The notes beneath the pieces are model-generated. The model worked only from the letters and a program-made list of their open reading frames with translations. It searched no databases and was not told where the DNA came from. A program made the position numbers and the translations under genes. Below are positions 1 to 5,154 of a stretch of 5,154 nucleotides of DNA, in pieces (the first letter of the stretch is position 1; every line of letters begins with the position of its first letter). Source of the DNA: Acidobacteriaceae bacterium (GTDB lineage Bacteria > Acidobacteriota > Terriglobia > Bryobacterales > Bryobacteraceae); NCBI GenBank assembly GCA_019246575.1, contig JAFAQG010000787.1:1-5154 (forward strand), read 5' to 3'.

Positions 1-456
1 ATTGCCGTTTTTGATGCCGGAGCCGTGTGTAGCAGTCGACCGTGCGCCTGCAACCGAGATGTGGGGCAGGGAAGCGAGATTGTGCAGAGCAAAGCCGTTT
101 TTCTGGAGGTACGGCGCTAAGTCTCCGTATCGGACGCCGGCGCCGACAGTGACACTGCGCGAGTTCGCGTCCAATACCATCTCATTCAGATTCTTGAGCG
201 AGACCTGATTGTGGCCGGTGTCCGCGATTCCATTGAACGAGTGGCGGGTGCCGAGTGCTTTAATTGTGCCGCAGTTCTTAACGATGTGACGAACTTCGTC
301 GACGGACTTAGGTGCATAGAGCCGGCTTGCCGTGTACGTGTAGTTGCCGGACCAGTTTGTTCGAGCAGGGGCGGGTTGCTCACCGTGCACGAGCGGCGAC
401 ATCATGCCTCCAGTGACAAAAGCGCCTGCGCTTTTCAGAAAGTCTCTTTTGTTCAT
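1..456 (-). CDS. FAD-linked oxidase, N-terminal part (alditol oxidase / aldonolactone oxidase type), Tat-like signal; 3' end outside window
   Basis: The 152 visible codons are open to the left edge, so the C-terminal part is missing. The protein begins MNKRDFLKSAGAFVTGGMM, a Tat-like signal with a KRDFLK core (K-R instead of R-R) and a weakly hydrophobic stretch to about residue 25. The FAD-binding PCMH-type domain follows. GTRHSFN at 69-75 contains His72, the position that carries covalent FAD in Streptomyces alditol oxidase and relatives. VTVGAGVRYGDL lies at about 127-138 and the ISVAGA-x-x-TATHGSG flavin-binding loop near 133-147 of the visible part. Family members oxidise alditols or sugar lactones with O2, giving H2O2; the substrate cannot be told without the C-terminal domain. 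ATG 456 is preceded by AGAGG at a spacing of 6 nt. The gene lies 52 bp downstream of the VOC gene on the same strand. Family assignment is firm; export is inferred. Confidence 0.88.
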   Translation of the reverse strand, partial: MNKRDFLKSAGAFVTGGMMSPLVHGEQPAPARTNWSGNYTYTASRLYAPKSVDEVRHIVKNCGTIKALGTRHSFNGIADTGHNQVSLKNLNEMVLDANSRSVTVGAGVRYGDLAPYLQKNGFALHNLASLPHISVAGARSTATHGSGIKNGN

Positions 457-462
457 CTGCGA

Positions 463-467
463 CCTCT
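463..467 (-). promoter_or_regulatory. Ribosome binding site of the FAD-linked oxidase
   Basis: On the minus strand AGAGG lies 6 nt before ATG 456. It supports this start, which retains the Tat-like signal, over any start further inside the gene. Confidence 0.55.
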
Positions 468-481
468 TCTGTCGTGGACCA

Positions 482-506
482 GCGCAGCAATGGCCCGGCG
501 CTGCGC
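482..506 (-). other. GC-rich stem-loop between VOC and FAD-oxidase genes
   Basis: GCGCAGC (482-488) and GCTGCGC (500-506) form a perfect 7-bp inverted repeat around an 11-nt loop. It begins 2 nt after the VOC stop codon. No T-run follows on the minus strand, so it is not a standard intrinsic terminator. It could be an mRNA-stabilising or attenuating hairpin within an operon, or it could be chance in GC-rich DNA. Confidence 0.4.
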
Positions 507-508
507 GC

Positions 509-976
509 TCAGTGAAAGTGCGCCTTGGCGGCTTCTTCGATTTGCTGTTCAGTCATGTCGCGTACTTTCGCGCCAATAGACCATGTATGGCCGAAAGGAT
601 CGGTAATTTGGCCGTAACGGTCTCCCCAGAACTGGTCTTTGAGAGGCATAGCGATTTTCGCCCCGGCGGCAACTGCTTGATTGAACACCGGGTCGGCTTG
701 CGTGACCTGTAGGTGGAGAACAACGGGAGAACCGCCGAGGGCCTCCGGAGTCGAACCCTTGCCGCCGCGGTATTCCGGGAAATCGTCGCACAGCATAACG
801 GTCGAGCCGTTGATTCGCAGCGCGGCGTGCATGATTCGTTTGCCGTCGGGAGCGAGATGGCGGCCTATTTCCTGAGCGTTGAACGCTTTCTTGTAGAAAT
901 CGATGGCAGCGGTAGCGTTGCTGACGAAAAGGTGGGGCGAGAGAGTGGACACGAAGTGATCGGACGTTTGAGGCAT
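509..976 (-). CDS. VOC (glyoxalase/bleomycin-resistance fold) protein, PhnB-like
   Basis: The 155-residue protein has the layout of the PhnB-like branch of the vicinal oxygen chelate superfamily. The first beta-alpha-beta unit, about residues 12-63, contains SPHLFVSNATAAIDFYKKAF, then the RIMHAALRINGSTVMLCDD strand pair and a glycine-rich connector at 71-83. The second unit, about 84-137, contains VVLHLQV and ends in the signature GDRYGQITDPFGHTWSI at 118-134. A short acidic helical tail follows. Proteins of this type are cytoplasmic dimers; most have no known substrate, so a specific reaction or antibiotic resistance should not be assumed. ATG 976 is preferred because homologues start close to the first beta strand. 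An in-frame GTG at 994 would add six residues, and neither start has a strong Shine-Dalgarno. A weak -10-like GATTAT at 991-986 would also favour 976. The gene probably shares a transcript with the downstream FAD oxidase. Confidence 0.88.
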   Translation of the reverse strand: MPQTSDHFVSTLSPHLFVSNATAAIDFYKKAFNAQEIGRHLAPDGKRIMHAALRINGSTVMLCDDFPEYRGGKGSTPEALGGSPVVLHLQVTQADPVFNQAVAAGAKIAMPLKDQFWGDRYGQITDPFGHTWSIGAKVRDMTEQQIEEAAKAHFH

Positions 977-1017
977 GGGTCCACGATAATCCACTTCGCG
1001 GTCGAGGACAAGAGTGA

Positions 1018-1029
1018 TCTCAGCTGAGA
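1018..1029. repeat. Perfect 12-bp palindrome
   Basis: TCTCAGCTGAGA is a perfect palindrome in the PilZ-VOC intergenic region, directly beside the heptamer repeats. It shares their TCAG core. It may be a protein-binding site or a by-product of the repeat array. Confidence 0.4.
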
Positions 1030-1030
1030 G

Positions 1031-1079
1031 CTATCAGCTGTCAGCGATCAGCACTCAGCCGTCAGTGATCAGCAGCCAG
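1031..1079. repeat. Degenerate tandem 7-bp repeat, consensus NNNTCAG (seven units)
   Basis: Units read CTATCAG, CTGTCAG, CGATCAG, CACTCAG, CCGTCAG, TGATCAG and CAGCCAG. Six of the seven keep TCAG exactly in phase and the last has CCAG. One further in-phase unit, ATCTCAG, sits at 1017-1023, separated by a non-matching heptad. The array lies wholly in the non-coding gap between the PilZ stop (1097) and the VOC start (976). Each unit's first three bases vary while the rest is fixed, which resembles short heptameric intergenic repeats I recall from Acidobacteriota genomes. Function is unknown. Confidence 0.8.
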
Positions 1080-1096
1080 CGGTGAAATTGCAGCCG

Positions 1097-1474
1097 CTAA
1101 TCGTGGGCAGCGGGCGATTCGGGTTGCGAGCGGCGGCGAAGCGCCTCTTGGACGAGATCGCGAGGATCGAGCAGATGCTCCGGGCGGAAGTGCTGGGTTG
1201 ACCAGCGACAGCCTTCATCGAACTGTATGCCAAGGAAATAGCTGGTGTCGCGAAATACGCAATAGCGAACCGTGCCCAGCAATTCACCATCGCCATAACG
1301 GATTGTGACCTGGCAGCCCTCGGGAACGCGGGCTTCAACCTGAAGACAAACTCCGGTAAGAGAAATGTCCTCGAGGTTCGCGACTCGCTTGCGCTGATAA
1401 CCTGCCTGGTCCTTATATGTCAGCTGGACCAGTTCGGCGCAAAGCATTCTTGCATCGTTTCGACGTTCTTGCAT
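1097..1474 (-). CDS. Single-domain PilZ protein, probable c-di-GMP receptor
   Basis: The 125-residue protein carries both halves of the PilZ c-di-GMP binding signature. An arginine switch RNDAR (R5xxxR9) sits in the N-terminal segment MQERRNDAR, and DISLTG at 36-41 matches D/NxSxxG at the start of the beta barrel. The following strands, about 42-95 (VCLQVEARVPEGCQVTIRY, then LLGTVRYCVFRD and YFLGIQFD), fit the rest of the barrel. A short charged tail completes the protein. With no other domain it would act as a cytoplasmic adaptor passing c-di-GMP levels to a partner that is not evident here. ATG 1474 is chosen because the RxxxR motif lies directly after it. The frame stays open further upstream, but that would extend across the divergent CPBP gene. 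The Shine-Dalgarno is weak (GAGAAAG). GTG 1492 is an alternative start. Confidence 0.88.
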   Translation of the reverse strand: MQERRNDARMLCAELVQLTYKDQAGYQRKRVANLEDISLTGVCLQVEARVPEGCQVTIRYGDGELLGTVRYCVFRDTSYFLGIQFDEGCRWSTQHFRPEHLLDPRDLVQEALRRRSQPESPAAHD

Positions 1475-1610
1475 GTCTTTCTCATCGGACACAAGACAGG
1501 AACGCGTTAGAGCCGAACGCAGATTTCGGGTACAGTTACGGTTGGTATCAACGGTACGGGTCACGGTCGAATGAGGGGCCGTGAGGGACGTCTGGTAAGA
1601 AGGCGGAAGC
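1475..1610. promoter_or_regulatory. Divergent intergenic region between PilZ and CPBP genes
   Basis: This 136-bp region must hold promoters for both flanking genes, but no clear -35/-10 pair is visible on either strand. On the minus strand a TTGATA (1549-1544) resembles a -35 box but lacks a good -10 at the right distance. Three direct copies of ACGGT occur at 1538-1542, 1551-1555 and 1563-1567, spaced 13 and 12 bp. Between the first two lies the imperfect palindrome GTTGGTATCAAC (1541-1552). These could form a regulator site. Confidence 0.45.
1598..1603 (+). promoter_or_regulatory. Ribosome binding site of the CPBP protease gene
   Basis: AGAAGG lies 7 nt before ATG 1611. It fixes that start over the internal ATG codons at 1707 and 1722, which would remove the first hydrophobic segment. 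Confidence 0.6.
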
Positions 1611-2486
1611 ATGGGGTCGGGACGGTTCGCGCCAGCTAAATCTCCGGATACGCGGCTCGGGATAATCCTACGGATCGCGTTCTTTGTCTCGGCTGTGCTG
1701 ACCGCCATGTGCGGATTGGAGATGCCCCTGTTCTACGCAGTTGGACCATTTGTGGCAGGCACGATAGGGCTGTTCGCTGCCGGGTGCGTGGCCAACCTTT
1801 TGACGATGCGGATTTTCGATCGCAGGCCGCTGACCGATATCGGGCTGGGCGGCGGACAGGGGGCCAGGCGGAATCTCTTGCTGGGAGTAGTTTTCGGGGC
1901 GGGAACGGCGGCCCTGCTGCTCAGCGCGCCATTACTGGCAGGAAGCGGGCATCTAGTGCCGCGGGCCGGCTCGAATGTCTCGTGGTACACGTTGCTGTTC
2001 TATCTTGCCGCTGCCATGTTTGCTGCTGCCGGCGAGGAGATGATCTTCCGAGGGTATGCCTTTCAGTTATTGGTCGAGAAAATAGGACCGTTCGCGACGG
2101 TGCTTCCGGCCGGGGTTCTATTCGGATTGGCTCATTCGATGAACCCGTACGCTTCTCAGCTGGGCGTCGTAAACACGATTCTCTGGGGGATTCTGCTAGG
2201 CTTTGCGTTTCTTCGAAGTCACGACCTGTGGCTCCCCATCGGGCTTCACTACGGGTGGAATGCTGTGCTGCCGCTGTTCGGAGTCAATTTAAGCGGGCTT
2301 ACAATTGATGTGACAAGGTATTCGTACGCATGGGATCTGGCACCGATCTGGAGCGGCGGAGCTTATGGCCCGGAAGGCGGGTTGTTGACGACCATCTTTG
2401 TCGTGGTGTTGTTCTTTGCGCTAGCCAGGGCGCCGATTATTCCGCAAAGGGCCGCGATCGCTCGGGTTTTGAACGAAGCGGGCTGA
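1611..2486 (+). CDS. CPBP-family intramembrane glutamic/metallo-endopeptidase (CAAX protease / Abi type)
   Basis: This 291-residue polytopic membrane protein carries all the conserved CPBP (Pfam Abi/Rce1-like) motifs. EEMIFR at 142-147 supplies the EExxxR glutamates and arginine. FGLAH at 171-175 is the FxxxH motif. HYGWN at 213-217 is the HxxxN motif. Hydrophobic segments lie at about 16-62 (two), 88-110, 126-141, 161-178, 186-201, 206-225 and 258-275, so about eight in all. Eukaryotic Rce1 cleaves prenylated CAAX proteins. Bacterial members cleave membrane proteins or peptides, or process bacteriocins, and most substrates are unknown. The gene has a good Shine-Dalgarno. It is followed after 2 bp by a probable secreted BamE-like protein, so the two are very likely co-transcribed and may act at the same membrane. 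The active-site residues are intact. The substrate cannot be inferred from sequence. Confidence 0.93.
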   Translation: MGSGRFAPAKSPDTRLGIILRIAFFVSAVLTAMCGLEMPLFYAVGPFVAGTIGLFAAGCVANLLTMRIFDRRPLTDIGLGGGQGARRNLLLGVVFGAGTAALLLSAPLLAGSGHLVPRAGSNVSWYTLLFYLAAAMFAAAGEEMIFRGYAFQLLVEKIGPFATVLPAGVLFGLAHSMNPYASQLGVVNTILWGILLGFAFLRSHDLWLPIGLHYGWNAVLPLFGVNLSGLTIDVTRYSYAWDLAPIWSGGAYGPEGGLLTTIFVVVLFFALARAPIIPQRAAIARVLNEAG

Positions 2487-2488
2487 GG

Positions 2489-3271
2489 ATGGTGGTCTGC
2501 CTTGGTCTCCTCACGGCGATGGCGGGCCTGGGGCGCGCCGACAAACTCAGTTTCGACGAGCGCATGGAGATTGAGCGCGGATTGACGGCTGAATTTGCGA
2601 CAGCTAAAGTTGCGCTTCCGCGCACGAAGAAGGCGCTGGTGATACACAGCGATGGAAGCTATGACAAAGACGCCTGGGACAAGGCGATGCGAGAGGGCGG
2701 TCCGGCGGCGCGCGTGGGGGATGAACTGCAGATCACGCGAGTTCAGATTGAATCGAATAAGATTCTGCTCGAAATCAACGGCGGGACTCGAACGGGTCAC
2801 TGGTACGACCATGTTCAGGTGGGGATGGGCGGCACGATGGGGCCGGTCAGCCGCGCGCCAAATGGGCAGCCGATAAATGGGTCGCACATCGCGCTGGTGT
2901 TTCCGGAGAGCGTTCCTTCGCTGAAAGCCGCTGGCATCCGGCAGATGCTTTCCGCAGTGTTCGATTTCGAAAAGCGCTCGGCGACTGAGCAATACGTGGA
3001 AAAGCTTCCGGAGCCGATTAAGAAGGCGATCAAGGAGCAGCGCGTGGTGGAGGGCATGGACCACGATGAGGTGCTACTCGCGATGGGAAAGCCGCATAAT
3101 AAGAGCCGGCAGACGGATGCACAGGGCGATGAGATCGAGGACTGGATTTATGGCGAGCCACCGGGGAAGATCACCTTCGTGACGTTCAATGAAGGCAAGG
3201 TGGTGAAGGTTCACGAATCATACGCGGATGTGGGTGGAATGACATCGGCACCGTTGCCTCCGGCGAGGTAG
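2489..3271 (+). CDS. Uncharacterised probable exported protein with C-terminal BamE/SmpA-like module
   Basis: The 260-residue protein has no family I can name over its first two thirds. Residues 1-17 (MVVCLGLLTAMAGLGRA) look like a signal peptide with cleavage after GRA, although the n-region lacks a positive charge. Residues about 45-145 appear beta-rich, including ARVGDELQITRVQIESNKIL and a glycine-rich GHWYDHVQVGMGG segment. A charged helical stretch follows at 145-187. Residues 187-243 match the BamE/SmpA/OmlA pattern: EGMDHDEVLLAMGKP, then DEIEDWIYG, then ITFVTFNEGKVVKVHE. In BamE that fold is a small periplasmic lipoprotein domain of the outer-membrane assembly machine, but here there is no lipobox. 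ATG 2489 is chosen because it lies 2 bp after the CPBP stop and no other start is available between that stop and residue 1. ATG 2519 would remove most of the signal. Translational coupling to the protease gene is likely. Confidence 0.85.
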   Translation: MVVCLGLLTAMAGLGRADKLSFDERMEIERGLTAEFATAKVALPRTKKALVIHSDGSYDKDAWDKAMREGGPAARVGDELQITRVQIESNKILLEINGGTRTGHWYDHVQVGMGGTMGPVSRAPNGQPINGSHIALVFPESVPSLKAAGIRQMLSAVFDFEKRSATEQYVEKLPEPIKKAIKEQRVVEGMDHDEVLLAMGKPHNKSRQTDAQGDEIEDWIYGEPPGKITFVTFNEGKVVKVHESYADVGGMTSAPLPPAR

Positions 3272-3275
3272 AGTG

Positions 3276-4301
3276 CTATGCGCGCGGTTGTTCCCAGGTT
3301 CTGTTCTTTGCGGATCGAAATAGAGCCTCGATGACGGCCATGTTGCCGATGGCATTCTCGAGCGGTACAGCGACTTCGCCTTCTCCCATTGCGGCTCTCG
3401 AGAATGCGTCGCCCTGGAGCGTGTACTGATCGCACACCGGGAACTCTTCGATGCGAGCATTTCGGCCCGCCAGCTCCGATCCATCGTCGATAAAAATCCG
3501 ACAAGGCCTGTCGGGCGGCGCATTGAAAGGGATCTCAACCTCGATGCGCGCCTTGGTTCCGAGAATTTGAATGCGCTGAAACGGTACTAACTGGGTGCTG
3601 CAAGTGAACACAGCGTGGCCGATGCCAAAGTCGAGCATGGCGGAACTGAGCCGGTCGGTGCCCAGCTCGGGATCGAAGTCGAGGAGACCGACAACACGCT
3701 CCGGCTCGCGTCCAAACAGGAATCGTGACATCGTGATCGGGTAACAGCCGATATCCATCAACCCACCCCCGCCGAACTTCGGAATGTTTCTTATGTTCTT
3801 CGGATCGCGATTGAAATAGCTGAATGCGCCGAGTATGGCCCGAAGCTCGCCAATGGCTCCGGATTGCACAAGCTCGCGGGCGCGTAGCCACTGCGGATGC
3901 GTGTACACCATGAACGCTTCGCCGATTTTTACTCCAGTCTTATCGCGGACGGCAATCAACTCACGGGCTTCAGCGGCGGTCAGGCTGATAGGCTTTTCGC
4001 AGAGCACATGCTTGCCTGCCTCGGCTGCGCGCTTTGTCCAAGGGACATGTAAGTGGTTCGGCAGAGGATTGTAAACGGCGTCGATATCAGGATCGGCGAG
4101 CAATTCCTCGTACGAGCCGTAGGATTTCGCGATCTTCAGTTGGTCAGCGGCGTTCCTGGCCCGATGTCGGTCTCGGGAAGCGAGCGCGACGATGTCGCAC
4201 AGCTCGCTTTTCTGCATGGCTGGTATTACTTTCTTCAACCCGATGGCCGCTGCGCCAAGTACTCCCCAGCGAACGCGGTGTTTGGCATCGACGTTGGACA
4301 T
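3276..4301 (-). CDS. Gfo/Idh/MocA-family NAD(P)-dependent oxidoreductase
   Basis: The 341-residue protein is full length for the family. The N-terminal Rossmann domain (about 10-125) starts with WGVLGAAAIG at 12-21, the dinucleotide-binding loop, and continues through VALASRD and AVYNPLPNHLH. CEKP at 101-104 holds the conserved catalytic lysine, Lys103. The C-terminal alpha/beta domain contains GGGGLMDIGCYPI at 177-189, where Asp183 and Tyr187 match the substrate-side residues of glucose-fructose oxidoreductase and dihydrodiol dehydrogenase relatives, which use Tyr instead of the His of inositol dehydrogenases. Such enzymes oxidise or reduce sugars, sugar lactones or dihydrodiols; the substrate is undetermined. 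No signal peptide is seen, so it is probably cytoplasmic. ATG 4301 lies close before the Rossmann strand. The upstream AGGA is only 1 nt away, and GTGAGAAA at 9 nt may serve instead. The gene is divergent from gap and its 3' end converges on the upstream plus-strand gene. Confidence 0.92.
   Translation of the reverse strand: MSNVDAKHRVRWGVLGAAAIGLKKVIPAMQKSELCDIVALASRDRHRARNAADQLKIAKSYGSYEELLADPDIDAVYNPLPNHLHVPWTKRAAEAGKHVLCEKPISLTAAEARELIAVRDKTGVKIGEAFMVYTHPQWLRARELVQSGAIGELRAILGAFSYFNRDPKNIRNIPKFGGGGLMDIGCYPITMSRFLFGREPERVVGLLDFDPELGTDRLSSAMLDFGIGHAVFTCSTQLVPFQRIQILGTKARIEVEIPFNAPPDRPCRIFIDDGSELAGRNARIEEFPVCDQYTLQGDAFSRAAMGEGEVAVPLENAIGNMAVIEALFRSAKNRTWEQPRA

Positions 4302-5154
<853 letters not shown>

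Noticed and set aside
211..1027. Plus-strand open frames across the FAD-oxidase and VOC genes
   Set aside because: They lie opposite clear protein families on the minus strand, have no recognisable motifs and no convincing ribosome binding sites.
1017..1080. CRISPR array or attachment site interpretation of the heptamer repeats
   Set aside because: Units are 7 bp with no spacers, and no cas gene, integrase or tRNA is nearby.
1078..1098. Inverted repeat AGCGG / CCGCT overlapping the PilZ stop codon as an intrinsic terminator
   Set aside because: The stem is 5 bp with an 11-nt loop and no downstream T-run on the minus strand, so it is too weak to call.
1475..1708. In-frame upstream extension of the PilZ gene by 78 codons, overlapping the 5' end of the CPBP gene on the other strand
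   Set aside because: The extension has no recognisable domain and covers the well-supported divergent CPBP start and its Shine-Dalgarno. The PilZ arginine motif sits right after ATG 1474. Long stop-free antisense frames are common in GC-rich DNA.
1611..2486. Bacteriocin-immunity or abortive-infection defence role for the CPBP protein
   Set aside because: The family is sometimes labelled Abi, but no bacteriocin, toxin or defence gene is next to it here, so the label alone does not support that role.
3254..3271. Possible bidirectional terminator hairpin CCTC-CGGC-GAGG (with G-T extensions) where the two convergent genes meet
   Set aside because: The stem has only four perfect Watson-Crick pairs plus weak extensions, overlaps a stop codon and has no T-run on either side. 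Termination of these genes, only 4 bp apart, is not explained by it.

Overview
The window looks like ordinary chromosomal DNA from a moderately GC-rich soil-type bacterium. The mix of genes (a Tat-like exported FAD oxidase, a PhnB-like VOC protein, a short PilZ protein, a CPBP protease paired with a small exported protein, a Gfo/Idh/MocA oxidoreductase and glycolytic GAPDH), the intergenic NNNTCAG heptamer repeats and the sparse Shine-Dalgarno sequences suggest an Acidobacteriota (Koribacter/Terriglobus-like) genome. That assignment comes from memory of such genomes and was not tested by a search. No rRNA, tRNA, CRISPR array, insertion sequence, integrase or phage gene is visible.

Layout. Positions 1-1474 hold three minus-strand genes. 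In transcription order they are a PilZ-domain protein (1097-1474), a VOC/glyoxalase-fold protein (509-976) and the N-terminal part of an FAD-linked sugar-alcohol/aldonolactone-type oxidase (1-456, running off the left edge). The PilZ and VOC genes are separated by about 120 bp carrying a tandem 7-bp repeat. The VOC and oxidase genes are separated by 52 bp containing a GC-rich stem-loop. A 136-bp divergent intergenic region (1475-1610) separates this block from two plus-strand genes: a CPBP intramembrane metalloprotease (1611-2486) and, after only 2 bp, a small probably exported protein with a BamE/SmpA-like C-terminal module (2489-3271). That protein gene converges, 4 bp apart, on a minus-strand Gfo/Idh/MocA oxidoreductase (3276-4301). 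An 85-bp divergent region then leads to gap (4387 to the right edge), which encodes GAPDH and lacks a Shine-Dalgarno sequence.

How the genes relate. The clearest functional unit is the CPBP protease plus BamE-like protein, which are almost certainly co-transcribed. The VOC and FAD oxidase genes may share a transcript. The Gfo/Idh/MocA gene and gap share a short divergent promoter region, which is compatible with co-regulated carbon metabolism but does not prove it. I did not find a convincing new multi-gene system. The points most worth checking are the protease/BamE-like pair, the apparent export signal on the FAD oxidase, and the possible leaderless start of gap.
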